The notes under the pieces were generated by a model. It was given only the letters and a program-made list of their open reading frames with translations. It did not search any database and was not told where the DNA came from. Shown one piece after another: positions 27,268 through 36,343 of a DNA stretch of 64,000 nucleotides. Made by a program: the position numbers and the translations under genes. Source of the DNA: Alterirhizorhabdus solaris (GTDB lineage Bacteria > Pseudomonadota > Alphaproteobacteria > Sphingomonadales > Sphingomonadaceae); NCBI RefSeq assembly GCF_007785815.1, contig NZ_VNIM01000009.1:1-64000 (forward strand), read 5' to 3'. Every line of letters begins with the position of its first letter. The first letter of the stretch is position 1.

Positions 27268-28283
27268 CGCAGTTCGATCATCACCTTGCCGACATGCTCC
27301 GCCGCCGCGAGATAGGCGTAGGCCTCGCGCGCCTGGTCGAACGCGAAGACCTTGTTGACGACGGGTTCGATGCGGTTCGCCTCGACCGCGCGCAGCAGGC
27401 GGACGAGCATCGCGCGGCTACCCTCGGTGATGCCGCGCAACGTCAGGTTCTTGCCCAGGATCGTGCCGTAGTTCGGCAGCCCGTCCGACGCCTGACCCGC
27501 CGTCACCCCGATGATGACGATGCGCCCGTTGACGGCGGCGGCGGCGAGCGACTGGCCGAGTGTCGCCTGCCCGCCCGTCTCGACGACGATGTCGGCGCCG
27601 GCATGGCCGGTCGCGGTCATCAGCTCGGCCGCCCATTCGGGGTGGGTGCGGTAGTTGATCGTGATGTCGGCGCCCAGCTCGCGCGCCAGCGCCAGTTTGT
27701 CGTCGCTCGACGAGGTGGTGGCGACGCGGGCGCCGTTCGCCTTGGCGATCTGGAGCGCGAAGATCGAGACGCCGCCGGTGCCGAGCGTGAGGACGAGATC
27801 GCCCGCTTTCACCTTCCCGACCTCGACGACGGCGTTCCATGCGGTCAGTGCGGCGGAGGGGAGTGCGGCGACCTGACGATCGGAGAGTGCATCCGGCACC
27901 CGTACCAGCGCGGCGGCGGGCACCACGACGCGCTCGGCGAGCCAGCCGTCGTGCGTGACGCCGAGATCGTGGGCGAAGGCATGGTAGCCGAAATCGCCGC
28001 CGGTCCAGTTCACGAAGTGCGGCGCGATCACCCGATCGCCCACGCTGAAGCCGGAAACGCCGTCGCCCACCGATACTACCGTGCCGACGCCTTCGGACAC
28101 CGGGGTCCGTTCCGCGGGCTTCTTCGCGCCATAGATGCCGCGCATGATCTGGATGTCGCGGTTGTTGAGGCTGACGAGGCGCGGGGCGACGACGACCTGC
28201 CCGAAGGCCGCGACCGGATCGGGTCGTGTCGTTGCCGTCAGCGACTCGACGCCGCCCTGTTCACCAACCTGATATGCCTTCAC
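27264..28283 (-). CDS. MDR-family NAD(P)-dependent oxidoreductase
   Basis: 339 residues. GroES-like half with VSLNNRDIQIMRGIYG and VGDRVIAPHFVNW; Rossmann half with VLTLGTGGVSIFALQIAKANGA (about residue 165) and IETGG-like VVETGGQATLG; C-terminal HVGKVMIELR. The usual zinc-ligand Cys is absent (VSLNNRD), placing it with zinc-independent enone reductases or quinone oxidoreductases. First gene of the two-gene operon with the MmgE/PrpD gene; a regulatory palindrome lies 57 nt upstream. Confidence 0.88.
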   Translation of the reverse strand: MKAYQVGEQGGVESLTATTRPDPVAAFGQVVVAPRLVSLNNRDIQIMRGIYGAKKPAERTPVSEGVGTVVSVGDGVSGFSVGDRVIAPHFVNWTGGDFGYHAFAHDLGVTHDGWLAERVVVPAAALVRVPDALSDRQVAALPSAALTAWNAVVEVGKVKAGDLVLTLGTGGVSIFALQIAKANGARVATTSSSDDKLALARELGADITINYRTHPEWAAELMTATGHAGADIVVETGGQATLGQSLAAAAVNGRIVIIGVTAGQASDGLPNYGTILGKNLTLRGITEGSRAMLVRLLRAVEANRIEPVVNKVFAFDQAREAYAYLAAAEHVGKVMIELR

Positions 28284-28339
28284 GGGGATACTCCTGCTCT
28301 GGGCAGGCGGGTAGGAAACCGCCTCGACCGACGACGCAA

Positions 28340-28359
28340 TTGTATTGACTATATATCAA
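28340..28359. promoter_or_regulatory. Regulon palindrome, site 4 (MDR/MmgE operon)
   Basis: Reads TTG-TA-TTG-ACTA-TAT-AT-CAA, 10 of 12 fixed positions. On the minus strand it is nearly identical to site 8 (GATATATAG-CAATACAA). It lies between the regulator gene and the MDR start at 28283. Confidence 0.7.
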
Positions 28360-28419
28360 TTGCGTCGGAGGCAAAGGCTTTCGTCACCCGTGCGGCCCGT
28401 TCCGCCCGTTCGACGGTGT

Positions 28420-29187
28420 TCAGGCGGTTTGCGGGATCATCCGCGGCGCGACGCCCGCACCCGGATGCTGGAGATCGAGGCGGATGGTGAACTTGTCCGC
28501 CCGATAATGCGCGAAGGTGAGCAGGAAGGGCGTGTGGCGTGCATCGTACACCGTGCGGCTGATCCGCAGCAGCGCGGATCGCGATTCGATATCCAGCGCC
28601 TGCGAGATGACGGGATCGGCCTGCATCGCGCTGATCGTCTGTTCGGCCTGCTCGGCCTTGTGGCCGCCTTCTTCCAGCACCTTGAGGATCGGCGTGTTCG
28701 CCAGCGACGCCGCCGAGACGGCCGTGGCGAAGGCGGCCGGCACGTAGCTGACGATATAGCCGAGCGGCACGCGGTCCATGCTGCGGACGCGCACGGCGCG
28801 CAGCACCGCGTCGGTCGGGCCGATCTTCAGCGCGCTGGCGACCGTGGCGGTCGGCATCTCCATCGCCACCTCCAGCACGGTGACCGTGGTGCGCCGCCCA
28901 AAGGCGAGGAGCGAATCGACCGCCTGATCGATGTTCGCCTCGATCGGCTTGGCGGGCGATTCGAAGATCACGCGTGTGCCGAGGCGACGCTTGCGCTCGA
29001 CGAAATTCTGCTGGCTGAGTTCGGTCAGCACCCGGCGCGCGGTGATGCGCGAGACCTCGAACTTTTCGGACAGTTCCTGCTCGGTCGGCAGAGAGCTGCC
29101 GAACGGCCGTTCGCCGCTGAGGATCTCGTCACGCAGCTGGAGATAGATCTGATGATAGATCGGCATGGCAGCGTTGCGATCGATCAC
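28420..29187 (-). CDS. GntR-family regulator, HutC type with UTRA effector domain
   Basis: 255 residues. Winged HTH at about 8-72 (YLQLRDEILSGERPFGSSLP, VSRITARRVLTELSQQNFVE), then a UTRA ligand domain (about 90-245) ending near YRADKFTIRLDL. GTG 29187 is used; ATG 29166 also starts the conserved PIYHQIY helix. HutC-type regulators bind short AT-rich palindromes related to GTMTAKAC and are released by small organic acids or amines. As the only GntR gene in the island and adjacent to site 4, it is the best candidate to bind the ten shared palindromes. No copy lies upstream of its own start, so it may not be autoregulated this way. Confidence 0.92.
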   Translation of the reverse strand: MIDRNAAMPIYHQIYLQLRDEILSGERPFGSSLPTEQELSEKFEVSRITARRVLTELSQQNFVERKRRLGTRVIFESPAKPIEANIDQAVDSLLAFGRRTTVTVLEVAMEMPTATVASALKIGPTDAVLRAVRVRSMDRVPLGYIVSYVPAAFATAVSAASLANTPILKVLEEGGHKAEQAEQTISAMQADPVISQALDIESRSALLRISRTVYDARHTPFLLTFAHYRADKFTIRLDLQHPGAGVAPRMIPQTA

Positions 29188-29360
29188 TGTTCAAGCCCAC
29201 CTTCGCTTCGATGCCGAGGATCGGCGTCGTCGCATGGCTAGTTCAGCTTTTGCACACGCTCGTCAAGGATCAGCCGCCGTGATGGAGGGATCATCGGAGG
29301 GAAGATCAACGCAAGTGAGGGCCGCCATCAGGCGACCCTCCCCCTCTATCATCGAAAAGT

Positions 29361-31706
29361 TCAGAAGTTGAACCAGAGACGTCCGGTGAACCGACGGGGA
29401 TCACCCGGGAAAAGCGAGATGAAGTTGGCCGTAATCGTCTCCTGCTTCGTCAGGTTCGTTACGCCGAACGCCGCGCCCCATTCGCCATCGTCATTATCAT
29501 AAGTCAGGTTGAGATCGACGAAATCCTCGCGCGGGGCGAAGGCGGTATTGAGTGCCGCCACCGCATAGGACGAGTTGTGGCGGTAGGCCGCGGTCAGGCC
29601 GACGTTGCCGCCGAGCGCGGCGACGGGCACCTTGTACGTGGCGCCGGTGGCGAGCTGGAACGTCGGCACGCGCAGCGGGATCGTGTCGGTCGTGATCTGC
29701 GAGACGAGCGGCACCCCCGGCGTCAGCACGGTCGAGAGGTACTTGCCCTTGCCGATCGAGCCGTTGACGAAGACGTTGAACTGCTTTGTCGGCGCGAAGA
29801 CCGTCTCGAACTCGAAGCCGTAGGTCCGCAGCTTGCCGGCGTTGCGGGCGAGCTGCGAGATCACCGTCGACGGCGGCACGATGATGCCCGACGTGACCTG
29901 CAGATCCTTCGTGACGGCCAGGTAGGCGGTGCCGTTCAGCCGCAGCTTGCGATTGAACAGATCCGACTTGAAGCCCGTTTCGTAGGACCACGTGCGCTCC
30001 GGACGGAACGGCAGCACCTGGAAGGGCACGCTGTTCGTGCCGTTCCACCCGCCGGACTTGAAGCCGTTCGTCGCCGAGGCATAGACGATCGTGCCGGGCG
30101 TGACCTTGTAGGTCAGCGCGACGCGCGGGGTGACGCGGTTCTGCTCCTGCTTCAGCGGGATGCCGGCGGCTTCCACCTGCGCGCTCGAATAGCCGGCAGC
30201 ACCGGTGGGATTGCTGGTGAAGGCCGGGCTGAAAAAGCGGTCGGACTGGAAGAAGTCGATCCGCTTCGTCTCGTAGGTATAGCGGGCACCGGCGGTCAGG
30301 GTCAGGTCGGGCAGGAACTCCCAGTCCGCCTGCGCATAGGCGGCCGCCGTCTCGACCGACTGGTCGAAGTGGATGTCGGCGCCGTAGGTCACGCCGTTCG
30401 ACGCCGTCCGCGCGAGTACGTAGGAGGTCGTTCCGCCCGAGAAGGTGGCGGTCTTCAGCTCGTTGTTCTCCTTGAGGTAGAAGATGCCCGCGACATATTT
30501 CAGCTTGTCGTCGAACGCGCTGCTCGACCATTTGAGCTCGCCCGAATGCTGGTTGTTGCGGATCTTGTCGGCCAGCACGAAACCGGCGAACTTGTTGACG
30601 GTGCTGGAGCTGTAGTTGTTGATGTAGCCCTGATTCTGCTTGCGATAGCCGACGATCGCTTCCAGCGAACCTGCGTCCGTATCCCAGTTGATATGCGCCG
30701 AGGTCGCGTAGTTGTCGGTGTTCAGGCAGAGGCCGTCCTGCGTGCCGAGCAGGATCGTGACGGGATCGCCCTTGCAGCTTACCTGCCGCATGTTCATCGC
30801 CGCCTCGTAGAAGACCGGCGTGGTGGAGGTGCGAAACTTCGAGGAGGCCACCGGCAGGACGCGGACGCCGAAATAGGTACCGGTGTTCTTGGTGTATTCG
30901 CCGGACAGGTCGATGGTGAGGCTCTCGGTCGGCTTCAGGCGCACGTCGCCGCGCACGCCGTAGCTCTTGTCGCCGTTGAGATGCTCGCCGGTCGTGATGT
31001 TCTTCACGAAGCCGTCGTCGGTGACGTAGAAGGCCGAGAGCTTGGTCAGAATCTTCTCGGAAAGCGGCACGTCGATGCTCGCCTTGGCGGTGACCCGGTC
31101 GTACGATCCGGCCGTCACCTCGAACTTGCCGCCGAAATCCTCGCTCGGCTTGCGCATGATGATGTTCACCGCGCCGCCGGTCGTGTTGCGGCCGAACAGC
31201 GTACCCTGCGGGCCGCGCAGCACCTCGACGCGCTCGGTGTCGAAGAAGGCGTAGTTGTTGGCGTTCTGCCGCGCGACATAGATGTCGTCGACATAGGTGC
31301 CGACCGGCGGGTCGAAGGTCGCGGCCGACTGGGTGTTGCCGAGGCCGCGCAGGAAGTAGCTGTTCGCCGTGGCGAGGCCCGCGTTATGCTGGGAGATCAT
31401 CGACGGCACGTATTTGGAGACCGAGATCGCGTCCTCCAGGTTCAACGCGCGGATCGTCTGTGCGTTGAACGCGGAGACGGCGACCGGGATCGACTGCACC
31501 TTTTCCGGCCGGCGCTGCGCCGTGACGGTGATGTCCTCGAGCCCGCCGCCGCCCTGATCCGCCGCCGCCTCGACCGGCGCGTCCGATGCCACCGTGGTGG
31601 TCGGCGCCAGCGTTGCCGTGCCCTGCGCCTGGACGCCGGTCGAGATTGCCCCCATGCTCGCGACGATGGCGAGGCAAGAGGCCCGCATCGATAGTTCAAT
31701 CCTCAT
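29361..31706 (-). CDS. TonB-dependent outer-membrane receptor
   Basis: 781 residues from ATG 31706, chosen because GAAGG lies 7-8 nt upstream and a signal peptide follows at once (MRASCLAIVASMGAI then VQAQG). TonB box EDITVTAQRR (about residue 57), plug domain with LRGPQGTLFGRNTTGGAVNI, and a 22-strand barrel region ending in the C-terminal aromatic WFNF. It imports a bulky or scarce substrate through the outer membrane and is the presumed entry point for the island's substrate. Its frame has no stop codon separating it from the MFS gene upstream. Own regulatory palindrome 78 nt upstream. Confidence 0.93.
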   Translation of the reverse strand: MRIELSMRASCLAIVASMGAISTGVQAQGTATLAPTTTVASDAPVEAAADQGGGGLEDITVTAQRRPEKVQSIPVAVSAFNAQTIRALNLEDAISVSKYVPSMISQHNAGLATANSYFLRGLGNTQSAATFDPPVGTYVDDIYVARQNANNYAFFDTERVEVLRGPQGTLFGRNTTGGAVNIIMRKPSEDFGGKFEVTAGSYDRVTAKASIDVPLSEKILTKLSAFYVTDDGFVKNITTGEHLNGDKSYGVRGDVRLKPTESLTIDLSGEYTKNTGTYFGVRVLPVASSKFRTSTTPVFYEAAMNMRQVSCKGDPVTILLGTQDGLCLNTDNYATSAHINWDTDAGSLEAIVGYRKQNQGYINNYSSSTVNKFAGFVLADKIRNNQHSGELKWSSSAFDDKLKYVAGIFYLKENNELKTATFSGGTTSYVLARTASNGVTYGADIHFDQSVETAAAYAQADWEFLPDLTLTAGARYTYETKRIDFFQSDRFFSPAFTSNPTGAAGYSSAQVEAAGIPLKQEQNRVTPRVALTYKVTPGTIVYASATNGFKSGGWNGTNSVPFQVLPFRPERTWSYETGFKSDLFNRKLRLNGTAYLAVTKDLQVTSGIIVPPSTVISQLARNAGKLRTYGFEFETVFAPTKQFNVFVNGSIGKGKYLSTVLTPGVPLVSQITTDTIPLRVPTFQLATGATYKVPVAALGGNVGLTAAYRHNSSYAVAALNTAFAPREDFVDLNLTYDNDDGEWGAAFGVTNLTKQETITANFISLFPGDPRRFTGRLWFNF

Positions 31707-33143
31707 CGTTTGACCTTCCCCGAAAATTTGTGTCGTTCCAGATGCGGCGAACAGACCGGATACGCGCCCAGCCCTTTGGTCTATTGTTATGCCAATAAGA
31801 CAAAAGCATTTCATGAGGGGTGTCAAGCACGCTTTGTCACGATTGCGTAACAAGACGGAACTTAGCCAGGCTGTGGCCGATATGACGCGGTTCGCGGCCC
31901 AGCGCGGGTAGGGGCCGAGCAGCAGCAGCAGCACGCTGCCGACGATCAGGCAGCCGACGCCGCTCAACAGCGCCAGGTGATAGTTGCCCATGCGATCGAA
32001 GGCGAAGCCGTACACCACCGGCCCCAGTCCGCCGCCGAGCGCGATGACGGCGTAGAAGCAGCCGTAGATCGTGCCGTAGTGTCGTTGCCCGAAATAGCGG
32101 TTGATGAGGTAGGCGAGCAGGTCGAACTCGAACCCGGCGCCGAAGCCGATCGCCAGGATCGCCAGCAGCGCGCCGGAGGGGCTGACGGTCGATCCCGTCA
32201 GCAGCCACGATCCGGCCGCCGGGACCATCAGGATGCCGAAGGCGCAGAGCGGCGCCCAGATCCGGTCGAGCAGCCAGCCGCCGATGACGCGCCCGGCGAT
32301 GACGGCCAGGCCGAAGCTCGCGGTGATGCGCGCGATCTGCGCCAGTTCGAAATCGAACGTCTTGAGGATATTCTCCATGTTCGGCGTCGGCGCGGTGAGC
32401 GCGAAGGCGATCAGCAGGAACGCCGCCGCGAGTATCCAGAAGCGCCGGTCGCGCAGCGCCTCGCCCAGCGTCACGCCATATTCCTCAACGACGATCGTTT
32501 CCTCCGTCGTCGCGTCGATCACGACCGCCTTGTTTTCCCGGAACAGGCGAAAGACAATCGGCACGCCGATAACGATGGGCAGCATGCCGATCACGAAGAA
32601 GGCCGTCCGCCAGTCGTAGGTCAGGATCAGCCACGCGGTAAGCGGCTTGATGAGGAAGCCGGTCAGGCCCGTGCCGGTGCTCGCGATGCCGAGCGCCAGC
32701 CCGCGGTTGCGATCGAACCAGCCGTTCACCACCCGCGTCCACGTCGCCGACAGCGTGCCCGCGCCCAGAACCGACATGACGACCCATTGGCCATAGTAAA
32801 GTACAAGTGATCCGGTGCTCAGCCCGAGGCTCATGAAGCACAGGCCGAACAACGTCAGCGACACCATCGCGACGTTGCGTGCGCCGTAGCGATCGACGAC
32901 GAAGCCCACGCCCGGGCTTATCAGCATCACCACGCCCGACTGCACGGCAATGCTGCCCATCAGCGATGCGAAGCTCCAGCCGAAGGCGCGCGACAGTTCC
33001 GGCGCGAACATGCCGATCGTGTAGAAGGGCACCGGGCTGAGGCCGACCGCCACGCCGATCATCGACGCCAGGACGACGAGCCACCCTTTCGGTGTTTCGC
33101 GCGAGCCGATCGTCGATGCGATCCCCGCCACTTCGCTTTTCAT
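31707..33143 (-). CDS. MFS transporter (oxalate/formate-antiporter-like) without its own stop codon
   Basis: Starts at ATG 33143 (GAGGA 9 nt upstream). Twelve membrane helices are evident, with the MFS loop GVGFVVDRYGARNVAM between helices 2 and 3; recognisable protein ends near GPYPRWAANR at about 31890, 418 residues. No in-frame stop follows: the frame runs through the intergenic region and regulatory site 5 into the TonB receptor. The end coordinate given is only the point where the receptor begins. Either a stop was lost, or a small frameshift or sequencing error lies near the 3' end. Role: inner-membrane uptake of the substrate or an intermediate. Confidence 0.75.
31784..31803. promoter_or_regulatory. 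Regulon palindrome, site 5 (TonB receptor)
   Basis: Reads TTG-TT-ATG-CCAA-TAA-GA-CAA, 10 of 12 fixed positions. It lies 78 nt upstream of ATG 31706, inside the stop-free stretch that joins the MFS and receptor frames. Its presence argues that the receptor has its own promoter. Confidence 0.65.
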
Positions 33144-33191
33144 CAGATGTGATCCTCGGGTCTGGACAAGCCGGCGACGATGCCGCACCAT

Positions 33192-33211
33192 TCGTCATAA
33201 GAGTATGTCAA
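33192..33211. promoter_or_regulatory. Regulon palindrome, site 6 (divergent MFS / hydrolase promoters)
   Basis: Reads TCG-TC-ATA-AGAG-TAT-GT-CAA, 11 of 12 fixed positions. It lies between the MFS start (33143, minus) and the double hydrolase start (33273, plus). Confidence 0.7.
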
Positions 33212-33272
33212 ATGGCGCCGCGCAAGTCCCTGTTGCGGGATTGCCGCGAAGCCCTGGCGGGATCGCGACTCT

Positions 33273-34994
33273 ATGACACCGAAGATGGCTTCATCGTCTG
33301 GCGAAACGCGTGCCGTGCGCAAGGGCTTCGTCGAGGTGGACGGGCGGCTTGTCCATTATCGGTACGCCGGAAATGGCCCGGCGGTCGTCATGCTGCATGA
33401 TTCGCCGCGCTCCTCCCGCCTCCATCGCGAGACGATGGCGCGGCTGGCGGATCACTACCGCGTCTATGCGCTCGACACGCCGGGCTATGGGGCCTCGTCG
33501 CCGCTGGATGCCGGGCGGCCCACCATCGCGATGTTCTCGGCAGCGCTCGGCCGTACGCTGGAGGCGATGGGGCTGGCCTCGGCGCCGCTGTACGCCACGC
33601 ATACCAGCGCCAAGATCGCGCTCGACCATGCGGCGCGTTCGGGCAACCCGCCGCGCCTGATCCTCGATGGCCTGTCGATCCCGGCCGGTCCGCCCGACGT
33701 GCCGTTCATCGAGGCCTATATGCGCCCGTTCCGCCTGGACGACGCCGGTGGCTATCTGGCGACCGAGTGGACGCGGATGCGCGACATGCTGCGCTGGTTC
33801 CCGTGGTTCACGCCGACGCCGGCCGCGCGCATGCCGATCGCCGGGCAAGGCGATGCGTGGATCGCCGATTACGTCCTCGACCTCCTCTCGGCCGGGCCGC
33901 ACTATTCGTCCGCCTATGCCGCCGCGATGTATTACGATCCGATGCCGGCGCTGCGCACCGTCCGCTGCCCCACCGTGGTCGCGGCGCGGGCGGACGATGT
34001 TCTCTTCGCCTCGCTGGAGCGCGTGCCTGCGCACGACAACGACGCGCTGACGGTGATGCGCCTGCCCGCCGACGGCACGGCCTGGCTGGAATGGCTCGTC
34101 GGGATGTTCGCGGAGGCGCCGGTCCTGCCCGAGCCGCCGGACGCGAAGGATGCGGCGGCGGTTTATACGACGCTTCCGCACGGGCAGATGCTCGTTCGCC
34201 GCGCCGGCCATGGCCTGCAGCCCCTCCTCATTCTGGACGCACCGACGACGCTGCACGCGCGGCAGTGGCAGGACGCGCTCGGCGACCGGCCGACGCTGGT
34301 GCCGGACCTGCCCGGCTACGGCGGTTCCGGTCCGCTGCCCGTGGCCTCGATCGAGGCAGCGGCCGATGCGCTGGCCGCGATGATCGATGCGCTCGGGCTG
34401 GACCGGGTCGATGTGCTGGGCCTCGGCTTCGCGACGCCGCTCGCGGCAGCGTTCGCCGCGCGACAGGGAGACCGGGTGGGGCGTGTCGTCCTCGACGGCT
34501 GCTTCGCGGTGGACGATGCGGAGCGGGACGCCTTTGCCGCCGCACTGTGCCCCGATCCCGGCTTCGATCGGGCCGGCGGGCATCTCCATCGGATCTGGCA
34601 CATGCTGCGCGACGGGGAGGCGCAATGGCCGTGGTTCGACGGGGCACCATCCGCGCAGCGAACGCTCGACCCCCTCCTCTCGGCGGCGGCGCTGCACCCT
34701 GCGCTGGTCGCCATCCTCGAACAGCCCGCGCACTACGGCGACATCGCGCGGGCCGCCGTGCAATGCCCGGCCGCAGCGCGTTACGCGGTGTTCGCGCCGC
34801 CGGCGCTGATCCTCGATCATCCGGACGATCCGGCGTACCGCGCTGCGGGAACGGTCGCGGCGCTGCTGCCGGACGCGCGGCTGGCGACACGCGCCGCGCA
34901 TGTCGCGGACACATGCGCGATCGTCTGCACCTTCCTCGACGATGCCGTGCCCCACCCGGCCGGAGCCTCCCGCACGGTGGAGAACGCGATATGA
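33273..34994 (+). CDS. Double alpha/beta-hydrolase-fold protein, both domains without Ser nucleophile
   Basis: 573 residues, about twice the usual length. Domain 1 (about 15-285) has HDSPRSSRLH, LDTPGYGASS and the elbow YATHTSAK, with His where Ser is expected. Domain 2 (about 305-560) has PDLPGYGGSGP and the elbow LGLGFATPL, with Gly at that position. Domain 1 belongs with the proteins at 7822 and 39572; domain 2 is more divergent. It looks like a catalytic domain joined to a pseudo-enzyme or lid partner. ATG 33285 is an alternative start. First gene of a plus-strand operon running to 38765. Confidence 0.8.
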   Translation: MTPKMASSSGETRAVRKGFVEVDGRLVHYRYAGNGPAVVMLHDSPRSSRLHRETMARLADHYRVYALDTPGYGASSPLDAGRPTIAMFSAALGRTLEAMGLASAPLYATHTSAKIALDHAARSGNPPRLILDGLSIPAGPPDVPFIEAYMRPFRLDDAGGYLATEWTRMRDMLRWFPWFTPTPAARMPIAGQGDAWIADYVLDLLSAGPHYSSAYAAAMYYDPMPALRTVRCPTVVAARADDVLFASLERVPAHDNDALTVMRLPADGTAWLEWLVGMFAEAPVLPEPPDAKDAAAVYTTLPHGQMLVRRAGHGLQPLLILDAPTTLHARQWQDALGDRPTLVPDLPGYGGSGPLPVASIEAAADALAAMIDALGLDRVDVLGLGFATPLAAAFAARQGDRVGRVVLDGCFAVDDAERDAFAAALCPDPGFDRAGGHLHRIWHMLRDGEAQWPWFDGAPSAQRTLDPLLSAAALHPALVAILEQPAHYGDIARAAVQCPAAARYAVFAPPALILDHPDDPAYRAAGTVAALLPDARLATRAAHVADTCAIVCTFLDDAVPHPAGASRTVENAI

Positions 34995-36343
34995 CGGCTG
35001 CCGTTCAACTGGCCGCGCCCGAAACGGCATCCGACTGGCCCCCGCGACGCTACGCCTGGTACGTCGTCGCGTGCCTGACGCTGGCCTATGCGCTGGCGAT
35101 CCTCGACCGGGTGTCGATTGGGCTGCTCATCACGCCGCTTCAGGCCGCGCTCAAGATCAACGATACGCAATTCGGCCTGTTGCAGGGGATGGCGTTCAGC
35201 ATCTGCTACTCCGTCCTCGGCCTGCCACTGGGCATGCTGTGCGATCGCTCGCATCGTGTCTCGGTGCTGATCGGCGGGCTCGTCCTCTGGAGCCTGGCGA
35301 CGATCGGCTGTTCGTTCGCCACCACCTTCCACGGCCTGTTCGTCGCGCGGATGCTGGTGGGCGTCGGCGAGGCGGCGCTCGTGCCCGTCGCGACCTCGCT
35401 GATCGCCGACTATTTCACGCCGCTCGTAAGGCCCAAGGCGTATGGCATCTTCGTGACGGGCAGTTCGCTCGGCACCACGGCCGCCTTCGCGCTCTCCGGC
35501 CTGTTCCTCAGCTGGGCGGACCGACTGATCGCCACGATGCCCGTATTTCACGGGATGGCGCCGTGGCAGGTCGTGTTCGTGCTGTGCGGGGCGCCGGGCC
35601 TCATCCTGGCGGCGGTCATCATGGTCTCGGTGCGCGAACCGCGCCGGCACGGGGTTGCGTCCGTGGTGCGGGGGTTCAGCCTGCGGCCGATCATCGCGCT
35701 CTTCCGCGCCCGGCCGCTGGCGTTCGGCGCGCTGATGATCGGCACCGTCCTCAACCTGGTGTGCGTGTACGCGATCATCGGCTGGTTCCCGGCGCTGTTC
35801 ATCCGCGCGCACGGGTGGACCCCGGCACAGACGGGCTATGCGCTCGGCGCGGTGGGCATGCCGATCAGCATCTTCGCGGCGGTGAACAGCGGCTGGGTGA
35901 TCGCATGGCTCACGCGGCGCGGGCATCGCGACGCGCCGCTGATCGCCGCGATCGTCTGCGGCATCTCGATGGCCACGTTCGGTACGTTGGGCTGTCTCGT
36001 GCCGTCGGGCGCGCTCGCGCTTGCCTGCTACGGAATCAACGCCCTGTTCGTGAACTGGAACATCTCGGCGGTCTATTCGGGCATTTCGCTGATTACGCCG
36101 AACGAGATGCGCGGGCAGGTGATGGCGCTGCACACGATCTGCTCCGGCCTGATCGCGCTGACGGCGGGGAATTTCATCGTCGGCTTCCTCTCCGACACCA
36201 TCTTCAGGACGCCGGCGGGCATCGCCTACGCCCTCGGCCTCGTCTTCCTCGTCTTCGGGCTTGCCGCCGCCATCGTCCTCGCCTCCGGGCGCAGGGCGTT
36301 TCGCGGCGCGGTCCAGGCGCACAGCGAAAGGGTAACCGCATGA
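34991..36343 (+). CDS. MFS transporter (spinster/sugar-phosphate-like)
   Basis: 450 residues from ATG 34991 (ATGA overlap); the frame is open further upstream but there it is antisense noise. Twelve hydrophobic helices; the first loop carries LDRVSIGLLITPLQAALKIN, and GLPLGMLCDRSHR matches the MFS helix 2-3 signature. GEAALVPVATSLIADYF in helix 5 is typical of the aromatic-acid/spinster-like branch. Predicted importer or exporter of an organic acid in the inner membrane; coupled to the FAD oxidase downstream (ATGA). Confidence 0.9.
   Translation: MTAAVQLAAPETASDWPPRRYAWYVVACLTLAYALAILDRVSIGLLITPLQAALKINDTQFGLLQGMAFSICYSVLGLPLGMLCDRSHRVSVLIGGLVLWSLATIGCSFATTFHGLFVARMLVGVGEAALVPVATSLIADYFTPLVRPKAYGIFVTGSSLGTTAAFALSGLFLSWADRLIATMPVFHGMAPWQVVFVLCGAPGLILAAVIMVSVREPRRHGVASVVRGFSLRPIIALFRARPLAFGALMIGTVLNLVCVYAIIGWFPALFIRAHGWTPAQTGYALGAVGMPISIFAAVNSGWVIAWLTRRGHRDAPLIAAIVCGISMATFGTLGCLVPSGALALACYGINALFVNWNISAVYSGISLITPNEMRGQVMALHTICSGLIALTAGNFIVGFLSDTIFRTPAGIAYALGLVFLVFGLAAAIVLASGRRAFRGAVQAHSERVTA

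Noticed and set aside
29240-29275. Possible eleventh regulon palindrome upstream of the GntR gene (TTGCACACGCTCGTCAA)
   Set aside because: The spacing is 3 nt short and the inner ATA/TAT boxes are missing.
29361-33143. A genuine MFS-TonB receptor fusion protein
   Set aside because: The receptor part has its own ribosome site, signal peptide and upstream operator, and the joining segment has no domain character.
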